DNA from: Diacronema lutheri
Taxonomy: Eukaryota > Haptophyta > Pavlovophyceae > Pavlovales > Pavlovaceae
Length of the DNA: 64,000 nucleotides
NCBI GenBank assembly: GCA_019448385.1
Contig: JAGTXO010000010.1
Location: forward strand, 434,001-498,000
Direction: 5' to 3'
Numbering within the stretch: the first letter of the stretch is position 1; each line of letters opens with the position of its first letter. The notes beneath the pieces are model-generated. The model was given only the letters and a program-made list of their open reading frames with translations. It was not told the origin of the DNA and ran no database searches. Position numbers and translations under genes: made by a program. Positions 54,101-63,736 of this stretch are shown one piece after another.

Positions 54101-55243
54101 CGTGCGCGTCTGGCCGGCAAAGTGGACGGCGCCCATGTGGAGCAGCGCGCCGACGCACCGCCAGATCGCCAGCTCGTCCGCCTCCGCCGCGCCGCACGCG
54201 TGGATCGCCTCGCGCGTCGCGCCGTACTCGCCCGCGTCGTCGCGCGTCGGCAGCGCGTCGGTGCGCGCGCCCGACCGCTTCCCACCGCCAAACAGGGCAT
54301 CGAGCGAGAAGAACGAGCCGCGGCGCGAGGCGACGTGCGAGTTGCCCGTCGAGCTTCCGCCGCTCGAGCGCACCGCCGGCCGCGTCGACGCCGTCGATGG
54401 CTGCGTGGGCTCGCCCGCGCCGCCCGACGCGCCGGGCGCGCCGTTGGGCGGCCGGGCGCGCGCGTTGTGGCGCTCGAGGTCGGCAATGTAGCGCGTGGCG
54501 GCGGGGAGCGCGTCCATGTGCAGCGCCGCGCGCGTCGCCGCGTCCGCGCCATTCGCAAGCTCGTAGAAGGCGTGGAAGCTGCGCTCGGCGCCGGCCGCGA
54601 CGACGCGCGTCTTCTCGAGCAGATACGACTTGAGCACGATGCCGGCGAGCCGGCCGCTGCCGGTGTAGTACAGCGAGACGAACTTGCCGTAGCGGCTCGA
54701 ATTGTGGTTGAGCTTGGTCGCCGCGTTGCCAAACGACTCGAGCGCCGGCACCGTGTGCAGCAGCAGCTGCTCGAAGGACTCGTGCCCGTCAGCCGCGAGC
54801 GCGGGCGTCGGCGCGCGCCATGACAGGTATGCGATCAGCTTCTTGAACGTCTCGGTCTTGCCCGCGCCCGACTCACCGGTAATCACAACGGCCTGGTCTG
54901 CTCCCTCGAGCATTCGTCGGTAACAGCTGGCTGCCACCTCGTATGCGTGCGGCGGGTCCGCGTCCGCGTCCTCATTGTACACGGCCATTCTCGCCTGCGT
55001 GTAGAGGCCGGGGATGTCGTGCAGCGGGTTGACCGCGACGAGCAGGCGGTGGACCCGCGTGTACACGATGTCACGTCCCATCAGCCGCGCCCTGAGCGCC
55101 TGCACGACCGCATTCTCCGAGAGGTTCGAGAGGCGCGAGAGGTCGTGCAGGTCGCTCGGCTCCAACCCCCTGACCTCCCCCATGGCCTGCGAACCCCAAA
55201 ATTTGGCCTCAATCTTCCTATCAGAAATCATTATACTTTGCAT
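50939..55243 (-). CDS. Single-exon myosin with WW-like and EF-hand tail
   Basis: 1,434 residues with no introns. Motor domain: LLVAVNPLHDIPGLY, GESGAGKTE P-loop (~120), NHNSSRYGKF switch I, DMFGFE switch II, FVRCIKPNN, FPDRVPHAQLVRRY. A low-complexity insertion sits at ~270-330. A basic neck follows the converter (KTFLRAG). The tail has a helical Ala-rich part, then DGWEQRMDPEGRTYYAN at about residue 1075, a WW-domain start whose second Trp is replaced by Arg, then two EF-hand-like segments (FERYDTSRAGVISFQHF and FTTANLSNTGTIDLNEF). The first lacks a normal loop; the second is nearer to canonical. It ends in a poly-Pro run and a basic tip. Class cannot be assigned from motifs alone. The upstream CobW-like gene stops only 36 bp before this start. 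Confidence 0.88.
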
Positions 55244-55279
55244 GCGTTGCGGAACGATAGGACTTCCGGAAATTTCGAC

Positions 55280-56497
55280 TCACGTCACGTCGACATCGTG
55301 CGCGCCGCCCAGCCCGCCCTCCTCCGCGCCGTCCTCGCCCGCACCGCCATTGCCCTCGCGCGCCACGCAACCCCGGAACTCACGCCCGAGCGCGTCCGCG
55401 TCCACACGCGCGCCGATGATGACGATCCAGTTGGTCGGCGCCGCGCCGCCGCGCTGTCCGCCGTCGTCGCCGCCGCTGTCGGCCGCAACGAGCGCCGGCC
55501 CGCACGGCTTGAGGTCCCACACGTCGTGCACGGCCTGCAGCGCGTGAGGCCGCACGTCTTCGCCTGCAAAATGCAACAAGCCCTTCGCGCGGAAGACCGG
55601 CCGTGTCGGTCTCTCCCAGAGAAGATCGCACAGCCACGCCTTGAATGGCTCGAGCGCAAGCCGCCCGTCGGTGCGCAGCGAGCACGTCTGCACGCGGATT
55701 GAATGCGCATCGCCGCTGCCAGCGTCGTCGCGCGCGGTGCCGTGCGGCTCCATGGGCGCGCACGGCAAGCACTCGCCCGAGAGCACGCCGGCGCGCGCGC
55801 GCGCGAGGCTCGCGCCCACGTCGAGCGCGCGCTGCGTCTGGAAGGAGCTGGTGCCGAGGATCGCGTCGAGGTCGACGTGCGCGTACTCGGCGCGCACGAT
55901 GGGCGCGAGGCCGTTGATCGTTCGGACCGTCTGCTCGACCTCGTCGAGCCGCTCGGCGGAAGGCGCGAGGTCGCATTTGTTGAGGATGAGGCGGTCGGCG
56001 TACGCGATCTGCTGCACGACCTCGTTCACCTGGCCCGTCTCCACGCTCCGTGCGGACACGTGCCGCAGCACGTTGGCCGCGTCGACGAGCGTGACGATGC
56101 CGTCGAGTCGCAGCGGGCTCTCGAGCGCGTCGTCGAGCCAAAACGTGGAGGCGAGCGCGCCGGGGTTCGCGACGCCTGTGGTCTCGATCAGGATATACTC
56201 GAATTGTCCGCGCCGCTCCATCAGCCGCTCGAGCGCGATCGTCAACTTGTCGCGCACCGCGCAGCAGAGGCAGCCGTTTGGCAGCTCGACCCACTCGTCG
56301 TAGCGGTCGCCCGTCTCGTTGAGCATGCTGACCTGCTCGGGGAGGGAACCGCCCGCGCCAAGCTCGTTTTGGATCACGGCGATCCGCCGGCCGTGCCGCT
56401 CACGCAACACGTGCTCGAGCAGCGTGCTCTTCCCCGAGCCGAGGAACCCGGTAATCACGGTCACCGGCGTTGTCCCCATTCCCACCGCCGCCTCCAT
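55280..56497 (-). CDS. CobW/ZNG1-family GTPase metallochaperone
   Basis: 405 residues from the ATG giving MEAAVGMG. N-terminal G domain: [16 protein letters not shown] Walker A, GCLCC metal-binding CxCC motif, [16 protein letters not shown], and NKCDLAP. The C-terminal CobW domain includes [16 protein letters not shown] and NWIVIIGAR. This is the COG0523 arrangement; eukaryotic ZNG1 passes zinc to methionine aminopeptidase, other members serve cobalt or nitrile hydratase. Substrate is not shown by sequence. The C-terminus is a short acidic/Gly tail. It lies near a P1B zinc-type ATPase gene, but linkage in a eukaryote need not mean joint function. Confidence 0.88.
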   Translation of the reverse strand: MEAAVGMGTTPVTVITGFLGSGKSTLLEHVLRERHGRRIAVIQNELGAGGSLPEQVSMLNETGDRYDEWVELPNGCLCCAVRDKLTIALERLMERRGQFEYILIETTGVANPGALASTFWLDDALESPLRLDGIVTLVDAANVLRHVSARSVETGQVNEVVQQIAYADRLILNKCDLAPSAERLDEVEQTVRTINGLAPIVRAEYAHVDLDAILGTSSFQTQRALDVGASLARARAGVLSGECLPCAPMEPHGTARDDAGSGDAHSIRVQTCSLRTDGRLALEPFKAWLCDLLWERPTRPVFRAKGLLHFAGEDVRPHALQAVHDVWDLKPCGPALVAADSGGDDGGQRGGAAPTNWIVIIGARVDADALGREFRGCVAREGNGGAGEDGAEEGGLGGAHDVDVT

Positions 56498-56814
56498 CGT
56501 GCGGCCGTCACAAGTCCGGGCGATTTCCGGCTCGACAGCCTCGTCGCCAAGGCAACAAGGAAAGGCAAGCGAGGACAGCTTGCGGTGCGTGCTTGCGCTC
56601 GGCGACGATGCGACGGCGGCGCGGCGCACGCCGTGGAGCGACGCGGCGCGGGCCTGCCGCGCGCGCCGGCGCGCGCTCACCCGCTCACCTGCTCGCGCTG
56701 CCCGCCGCGCGCTGCTCGCACCCCTCCCTGCCCTCGTGCCGCCAACCGCTCGCCCGCGCAGACCCCATCAACATGGGGCACAAGTCCAACCCGTGGAAGA
56801 AGGCCACTGCGGCG

Positions 56815-56892
56815 ATGCGATGGAAGTGGAAGAAAAAGCGCACGCGCCGCCTCATGCGCCGCAGGAGGAAGATGCGCCAGCGCTCCAAGTAG
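56815..56892 (+). CDS. RPL41: Ribosomal protein eL41
   Basis: 25 residues, MRWKWKKKRTRRLMRRRRKM then RQRSK, the whole of the cytosolic large-subunit protein eL41, which bridges the two subunits. The frame is also open from an upstream ATG at 56773, which would add 14 residues (MGHKSNPWKKATAA); an AG splice acceptor (CGCGCAG) lies just before that ATG. The canonical 25-residue start is preferred because eL41 begins MRxKW across eukaryotes. Confidence 0.85.
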   Translation: MRWKWKKKRTRRLMRRRRKMRQRSK

Positions 56893-57481
56893 GTGGGCAC
56901 GTTCGTCGGCGGTGGCGGCGGCGGCGGCGGCGGTCGCTCGGCCGTGCGTGCGCGACCGGACAACCTCTCGCCGGCGACTGCACGTGTTCGAACGCCGGCG
57001 CGCCAGTGGCCTGGTGGTGCCGTCGCCCGCGTCAGGCCGCGCTGGGCGCCGCCGGTCGCTCTTGCGCTGTCTCCGCACCTCGACGACGAGCGCAAGTGCA
57101 GCGGGGCGACGTTTGGCCTCGACGGCGCGCAGGACGAGCGCGCGGCGACTGGCACGGCGCGCACGGGCTGCGTGCACGTGGAGGTCTGATCATCGTCCGT
57201 CCTCATCGGCCGGCCCGAGCACTGCCGTCGCCGTGCGTACCGTCGGGCGTTCCGAGGCGATGCATTGACATGGTTCAGGCGGGCCACAGTTTGACTTGTC
57301 GGCACGTGGTGCGGATTGTCATGTCGATCGGCGACGTTGATGCAGCGGGTTGGACACCAGCACTTGTAGAGAGTTGCGGGGAAATGGCCATATCATGTGA
57401 AGTGCCTTGTGGTTCTGCCGATTCTCCGTGGTCGTCGATGCGGCGGCGCCCGCTAAAAGAGCGGCAGTGCTCGCATCAACG
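56893..57481. other. Spacer between eL41 and SDR genes
   Basis: No gene is supported. The first 300 bp keep an open plus-strand frame but with no recognisable protein. The last 250 bp are lower in GC and probably hold the promoter and leader of the SDR gene. Confidence 0.4.
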
Positions 57482-58273
57482 ATGGCGGCTCGATTTTTGC
57501 GTCGGCTCGCGGTGGTGACCGACGCCGACAGCGCGATGGCAGGGGCGGTGGCAGTTCGGCTCGCCAATGAGGGTGCGTCGCTGGTGCTGCAGCATCGCGG
57601 TGACGCGCACGCGGTCGAGCGCGCGCGGGCGCTCGCGTCACACCTCGTGGGCGGCGGCTGCAACGCGCTGGCCATCGCAGCGGACCTGCGCGATCCGTGC
57701 ACATTGGGGCTGCTCAGCCGCGCCATCTCCACGCTTGGGCCGCGCGTGGACGCGCTCGTGCACACCGCAACTGCACGCGTGGATACGCGCAGTCTTGACG
57801 ATGGCGCGGCCCTCGGATGCGGCGCCTTGGGAGACGTGCGAGCCTCGCTCGCGCGGGACGTCGACTCCCTCCTCGTCGCTTCGCAGTTGTGCGCGCCGCT
57901 CATGCAGCCGGGGAGCGCGATGGTCAGCCTCCTTTCGCTCTCGGCGCGTGACGGTGGTGCGGCTGGCCTCCGGTCGAGCGCCGTGTCTTCAGGCGCGGCC
58001 CTCGCGCTCGTGCGCACGCTCGCGCGCGAGCTCGGCCCGCGCGGCATCCGCATCAACGCAATCGAGTGCGACACGGAGCGAGGTGCCGCCCAGGCCGGTG
58101 AATGCACGCTTGATGACGAAGCGTGTGCCGTCTCGGGCACCGCGGCCTTCCTCCTCTCGAGCGACGCGAGCTACGTGACGGGCACGGTCGTGGCGGTCGA
58201 CGGCCGAGGCAAGGGCTCGCGCATGGAACGCAGGCCCGCGGCCGAGCTAAATGAGACGGCATGTCAAGCCTGA
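57482..58273 (+). CDS. Degenerate short-chain dehydrogenase/reductase-like protein
   Basis: 263 residues. The fold order of an SDR is clear: first strand RLAVVTDADSAMAGAVAVRL, an AADLRD acidic motif for the cofactor adenine, VDALVHTATA at the NNAG position, MVSLLSLSARDG, and ELGPRGIRINAIECD then SSDASYVTGTVVAVDGRG. The glycine-rich TGxxxGxG is TDADSAMA, and the catalytic YxxxK region reads AVSSGAALALVRTLA with no Tyr or Lys. Cofactor binding and catalysis are therefore doubtful. It stops 4 bp before the end of convergent CFAP36. An upstream non-ATG extension is possible. Confidence 0.75.
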   Translation: MAARFLRRLAVVTDADSAMAGAVAVRLANEGASLVLQHRGDAHAVERARALASHLVGGGCNALAIAADLRDPCTLGLLSRAISTLGPRVDALVHTATARVDTRSLDDGAALGCGALGDVRASLARDVDSLLVASQLCAPLMQPGSAMVSLLSLSARDGGAAGLRSSAVSSGAALALVRTLARELGPRGIRINAIECDTERGAAQAGECTLDDEACAVSGTAAFLLSSDASYVTGTVVAVDGRGKGSRMERRPAAELNETACQA

Positions 58274-58277
58274 CGAG

Positions 58278-60677
58278 CTACATGAGTGGCTTGAGGAGCA
58301 TCGCGTTGAGCGACGCCTTTTGCTTCTGGATCCGCTCGACCTCCGCTTGCTTGGCTGCCTCGTCCTTGTTGAGCCTGCCCTCGAGCTCCTTGCGCTGGTT
58401 TGCGAGGTACGCGTGCGTCTGCTCGTCGGAGCCAAGGCCCTGCGCGACGGACGAGGGCCCGCCGGCGGCGGCCGAGCCGCCTGGCCGCGTGCCCGACGAG
58501 TAGCCCGCGCTCTGCGTCGCCGAGACGGAGGCGAGCGCCTGGTTGCGCTTCTGGAGCAGCAGGAGCTCTCGCTGCCTGCGCATGTGCTCCGCGCGCTTTT
58601 GAACTTCGATTTCCTGCACGCAAGAGAGATTGGGAGCGAGTGGAAGGACAAAAAGGGTTTCAAAGAGTTCGGGAAAGAACGGGGGGGGGGGGGGGGGGGG
58701 GGATGTTTGCGGTTCGCTCGCCGGTAAGCGAATGGAGGCGTGACGCCGAGGGCAGAAAGGTGCGCAAGGCGCGAGCGAGCGGGCGAGGCGCGGGGCGCAG
58801 GCGCGCAAGAGGGCGGCACGGCTCGCGGCACAGTGTGGCAAAGCTCGCGTGCAACTGCGGCCCAATTTGAAACGCACGGGCGGCACGGCGCGCGCGGGAA
58901 CGCGCGCGCACGGTGTCGATCTGCCCGTTGGTGGGCGTGGTCGCCGAGAGTGCGACGCCGGCGGCGGGCGGCCGGCCGGCCGCCTGCGACAGCTTGTGCT
59001 GCTGGTCGCGCTTGCGCACCTCGGCCGCGCGCTGCGCGGCCTCCTCCGCGCGCTTCAGCTGCGCTCGCTGGGCGTCGGACGCCTTCTTCGGGTCGGCGAC
59101 GAACATCGACTGGTGCGAGTGGGCGGACGCGGCGAGGCTCGCGACCGCGCGCGTCGCGGCAGACTGCGCCGGCCGGACCGTGCCCGGTTCGATCCGGCTG
59201 TCAAGCGCCGCCGCGTCCGCCTGCGCCTGGCGCGCCCCCTTGACAGACGTCGCGAGCGTGTTCTTGTCGGTTTCGGCGGTCGCGCTCGCATCAGCAGGGG
59301 GGTCCGCGGCCTTGAGCTCGCGCGCGTGCTGCTCCTGCGCCAGCGCCTGCTCGGACCCAAACTTTGCGCCGAACACGGCGGCAGCTTCGTCCGACGCCTT
59401 TTTGGCCGCGGCGGCCTGCTCGGCGCGCGCGGCGGCGGCCGCAGCCGCCTGCTCGGCAGCGCTCGCCGCCGCGGCGGCCTGCATCTGCGCGTCGGCCTCG
59501 AGACGCGCGGCGCGCTGCGCCGCCTCCGCCTCCGCCCTGGACGCCGCGAGCGCGCGCTCGAGCTGCGCATCGACGTCGACGGTTGGATTGGCGGCACGCG
59601 CCGCCTCGAGTTGCATAGACATGGCGAGCACCATCTCAAGCTCCGCCTGCTCCTGCTGCCGGCGCAGCGCGTCGAGGTCGGAGCTCTCGACCTTGAACTC
59701 GCGCGCCTCCTCCATCGACAGCTTCATCGCGCGCTCGAGCTGCAGCTCGTAATTCTCGCCGTCCTCGCCGCCGACGGCGGCGTCGTCCGCCTCGTCGCCC
59801 AGCGCGGCGCGCTCCTGGTAGCGCGCGATCATGCCGAGCGCCTCCGCCTCCAGCTCGGCGTTGCGCTTTACCATCATCTTCTTGAAGGAGAGGAAGTCGT
59901 CGATCACGAGCAGCTGCGCGGCGGCGCGCGTGCCCGTGTGACGCGGCGCGCACAACGTGTGCACACGTGTCGCCAGGCGTGAGGCGACCAACGCTCGGCA
60001 GGGCGGGGCTTGATGCGCGGACGGCACGCACGCAAAGAGACGAGCGGCGAGCGCAACTGATCCGACCTTGCGAGCCTCATACGCTCTCACGCCGTCGTGG
60101 GGATAACCTCCGTTGCGCGCGCGCGCGCAAGCGCGCGAGGGCACGATGGCGCGTGGGCGCACACCTGCTCGAGCAGAGTTTTCACGAGGTGCGCATGCGG
60201 GTTGGAGGCGAGCGCGGCGTAGAAGGCTTCCATCGTGACGCCCATCTCACTCAGGTGGAATTCGAGGAGCGACTCGACCATGTCTTTGAACGCCTGCACG
60301 CGCCAGGTGAGCCGACGGCGCGCGAGGCGCGCATCGCAACCAGTCGCGCGGCGAGGTGAGGCACACGCGCGCGGCGCGCATACGCGGCCGTCTGGCTGAC
60401 CTGGTAGATCTCCATGTAGGCAAACTTGTTCTCGTCGTCGCTGTCAAATACAATGCAGTTCTCGTCGATGAACGACTGCGCAGAGAGGGCGCGGCGCGCG
60501 TGCGAGCGCGAGGTGGTCACCCTCCTGGCGCGCCAACCACGTCGTACGGGTGATCGCTACCCCTCCGCCCGGCCAGCGCGGGCGACGGCTACGGCGCACC
60601 ATCACGGGAAGCGCCCATGACGGCGACGCGAGGAACTGCTGCACGCTCTCAAACAGCCAGTCCGCATCCGAGGACAT
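58278..60677 (-). CDS. CFAP36: CFAP36 (CCDC104) ciliary BART-domain protein
   Basis: Five exons, 60606-60677, 60401-60475, 60165-60293, 58912-59913 and 58278-58613, give 537 residues; all four introns are phase 0. Donors are GTGATG, GTCAGC, GTGTGC and GTGCGC. Residues 1-130 form the BART-like domain: DWLFESVQQFLASPSWALP, then FIDENCIVFDSDDENKFAYME, AFKDMVESLLEFHLSEMGV, and LLVIDDFLSFKKMMVKRN. The rest is a charged Ala-rich coiled coil that includes ELQLERAMKLSMEEA, resembling a ubiquitin-interacting motif. CFAP36 interacts with ARL3 through its BART domain and localises to cilia. It is longer than the animal protein, mainly from the Ala-rich middle. Intron 4 contains a long C-run on this strand. 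Confidence 0.9.
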
Positions 60678-60775
60678 CGCGGCCCGGCGGTCGTCGCCGT
60701 ACGACTTGACTCGGTGCAGCCGACCTTCCTATGAAGCGTTTAAGGAGGGGCCAACCAACGGCTTTTGAGTCCAAG
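60678..60775. promoter_or_regulatory. Shared divergent promoter gap
   Basis: 98 bp between the start codons of CFAP36 (minus) and HSBP1 (plus). GAAGCGTTTAAGG at about 60733-60745 is the only A/T-richer element. Confidence 0.4.
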
Positions 60776-61513
60776 ATGGTGCGCTCCGCTGCAGCGCGCG
60801 GCGCGCAGGGCAGAAGGGAGAGGTGACGACGCGACGGGCCGAGCGCTGCGCTGTGCTCACGCCAGTCTCGTCCTGCGAGCGGCTTTGCGCGCTCGCGCGC
60901 GCCTGCTTGCCTCATGCCTTCGACAGGCGTCTGAGGAGCCGGCTGGCGCCGAGACCGACCCCAACATGCTGCAGTCGACGCAGGAGCTCACGGTGTTTGT
61001 GCAGAATTTGCTCACGCAGATGGTGCGCGAACCGGACGTGAACGATCCATGCGTGCGCGTGCTCTGCTCCACGCTAGTGCGCGCGGCCTCACTGGTCTGC
61101 GGCTTCCCGCGCGCCAACGCCGTGCCGCGCCCTCGCGCGCGCAGCAAGGGCGCTTTGCCACCATGTCCGATCAGATCATCGGCCGCATCGACGAGATGGG
61201 CAACCGCATCGACGAGTTGGAGAGCTCGATCGGCGAGCTGATGGCGCAGGTGTGAGCCGCAACAGCGCCGCGGGCCGCCCGCCTGCGCGTGCGGGCGCCG
61301 TTCGCATTCTCCAGCGCCCTTGCGCCATCCCAGCTGTATCGGCCACCACGGCGTGAGCGCAGGCCTTCGCGGCCGCGCGCTTGCTTGCGGTTTACAGCGT
61401 GCGCGGCCCATGCGGTGGCGCCGCGACGCCCTCGCGCGCAGGCGGGCGTCGAGGAAGAGGCCAACGGCGAGCCGGCCGCCGCGGCGACGGAGGCGGTAGA
61501 AGCGGTGAAGTGA
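60776..61513 (+). CDS. HSBP1: Heat-shock factor-binding protein 1
   Basis: Four exons, 60776-60778, 60927-61022, 61145-61249 and 61442-61513, give 91 residues. The first exon supplies only the ATG, followed directly by GTGCGC. Introns are 148, 122 and 192 nt, all phase 0. The protein reads [28 protein letters not shown], then [19 protein letters not shown] and [15 protein letters not shown], and ends AGVEEEANG. This matches HSBP1, a small trimeric coiled coil that binds heat-shock factor trimers and has been linked to WASH-complex assembly. Length agrees with the family (about 76-90). Confidence 0.9.
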
Positions 61514-62128
61514 GCGCGGCGCAGCCGTGCCTCGCTATGCGTTGGTACTATATACTAACGACGCTTACAGGCGGGTCAGCAGGAGGGGCGCGCACGGGGC
61601 CGAGGCTGGACAAACGGAGCAAGCGAAAGGGCGCACGCAACATCAGGCTGAAATGAGGGCGTCGACCCTGTGCACGCCGGCAGCGGGAACGCCCGGGACG
61701 GCAGGGCGCGGTCCGGGGCTGGGAGTCCAGTAGGGGGATTACATTGTCAGCCAATCATGAGCCAGCCAATCAGCGCACAGGGTGTGTGGATAAAGTCCAG
61801 GGCCAGTCCAGGGCTGGGGACCCCCCCCCCCCCTGACCGGCCGATTTTGAGTAGAATTTGGGCCCGGAGTGAGTCCGACCGGCGGAGGGTCTGGGTCCGG
61901 CCGGTGGAGGCTCGGACCCGGGAATCGGACCGGCCGGAGGGGTTTGGGCGGGCGAGGCCCAGTAGAATCCCGAGGCGGATTCCGGGGCGGTCCGATACTG
62001 GCGCCACGCGTGCTGAGGCGCTCTGACTGACCGGCCCGCGCTGAGTGTGTCACCCCCTTGGAGTGCACGGGCTCGGACAGTGTTCGCGACCTGGCAGCTC
62101 GCGGCGGCAAACCACAACTGCAACGGCG
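61514..62128. other. Non-coding stretch of lower GC with degenerate repeats
   Basis: No gene is seen. Two CCAAT motifs occur at about 61750 and 61767. From 61680 to 62030 G-rich phrases (GTCCAGGGC, GACCGGCCGGA, GGGTCTGGGTCCGG) recur in loose form, and a C-run lies near 61828. It could be an eroded repeat. Confidence 0.4.
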
Positions 62129-63099
62129 CTACTTGTTGTGCTTGGCGCGCTTGAAGCCGAGGTGCGACTGCTCGGAGGCGCTCGAGACGACCGTCAGCGC
62201 GCGGCCCGACTTGCGGCGCGGCGGCTCCTCCGGCGACTTGTTTGCGACCAATGCACGACTTGGCGCGCCGATGGCGAGAGGAGTCGTCAGAGGCAGGTCG
62301 AAGGACAAAGGCTCGGGCTCGGGCTCGGGCGGCTCGAGCGGCTCGAGCGGCGGCGCCTGCGCGGCGCGTGGCGGCAGGCGTGGCGGCGCGGGCGGCGGCG
62401 GGCTCGGCACCCACGGCCAGTCGATGAGAGTGCGCACGGCCTGCGTGAAGTCGTCGAGCGGCGGGTTGACGTGCGTGCTCTGTGCCGGCGACTCGGCCTC
62501 GAGCGGCGGCAGGCGCGTCGCGGGCGGCGGCGCGGGCGGCGGCGGCGGCGGGCTGGTAGGCGCGCGCGTTCTCCTCGAGCATCACGTCCTTGCGCGCGCT
62601 CGACCAGGGCGTGCATCTTCTCGGCGTGCGCGTCCGCGGCCTTGACGAGCGCGTATCGACGACGAACGAGTGAGCCGCGCACGGTAGCCTCGGCCTGGGC
62701 CTTCGTACGGTCCGACGACTCGACGAAGGCGGCGCTCGACGACGGGATCTCGTCGGTGGCCTGCGGCGGCGGGATGTCGGCGGTCGGCGGTTTGACACCG
62801 GATGCAGACAGGAGACAGTTGCCGCCGCCCGTGGCGAGACCAAGCGCCCACGCGGGAAGGTACATGTGCCTCGCATCCCGTCGAGCGTCGTCGCCTGAAC
62901 AGCCTCCTCGGCCGCCGACCTCCATCGGTGTCGCCGTACGCCGAACCGTGCGTGTCGTGGCCGTGCGCGTACTCCACCTCGTAGCGCTCGGTCTCGCCGT
63001 CGGCCGGCCACGCTGGAATGCGAGGCGAGCGCAGCTGCAGACGGAGGGGCCGTTCTCGTCATCCTGCGTCCTGGCCACTCTCGCGCTAGATGAGGACAT
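62129..63099 (-). CDS. Proline-rich hypothetical protein, exon structure unresolved
   Basis: The 3' part is convincing: STHVNPPLDDFTQAV, RTLIDWPWVPSPPPP, then SHLGFKRAKHNK to the stop at 62129. An upstream segment in another frame (GVKPPTADIPPPQATDEIP then VRGSLVRRRYALVKAADAH) also looks coding, as does ETERYEVEYAHGHDTHG further up and MSSSSARVARTQ at the proposed start. The pieces lie in different frames, so short introns or sequence slips in CG and CCG runs must separate them; I could not settle which. Family unknown. Confidence 0.4.
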
Positions 63100-63736
63100 T
63101 GCAGCCGCTCGGCGCGGTCGACTCCATGAGCACGCGAAATGCAAGAGCCATGGATCCATGGCGGCTGGGTCGCCCTCTCGTACTCGGTAGTGATGGCTGG
63201 AAGAAAAGCGCGTCGCCGCGGTGGCAGGCACGCACCCGCCACGTGCTGCAGCCCAGCATCACAACGTGCCGCGCTCGCGAAGCCACCACGCTCATCTGCG
63301 CCGCAGTCATGTAGCACTGCGGTCGGCGGCCGGCTCCTGAGCCGCGTCTGGCTGGCGGACGAGCTGGTCGGTGCCCCGCTCAGTGGCCTGCGCGTTGAGC
63401 ACTGGGCCAATCGCCAGCGCTTAGTCACAGCCGCTCGCCTCAGACTCATCACACGACTGCCAGTCGTCGTCGCCCACTACTAGACACTACGAGTGATGCA
63501 GGCCTGCAGCGATCGATTGCGCTCGCCACCGCTTGCTGCCAGCTGAGAGCCACTAGGTCGGGCTCGAAGTAGCTGGATCAAGGCTTGCCTCAAAGAGCAC
63601 TGAGCCCTCCCTCTCAGCGCAGCCACCTCAAGTCCAACGCCATGATGGTGACCAGGGCGTAGAACGGCCGCATGAGTGTGGTCTGGTGTGAGCGCCGCGG
63701 CCCGTAGCACTACTTAGCGAGGCGAGTGATCAGGCT
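63100..63736. other. Spacer of lower GC
   Basis: No gene is supported. Base composition is clearly less GC-rich than the host genes, and stop codons are frequent in all frames from 63480 on. Confidence 0.4.

Noticed and set aside
56893-57189. 99-residue plus-strand protein after eL41
   Set aside because: No ATG context, no recognisable domain, and composition typical of random open frames at this GC.
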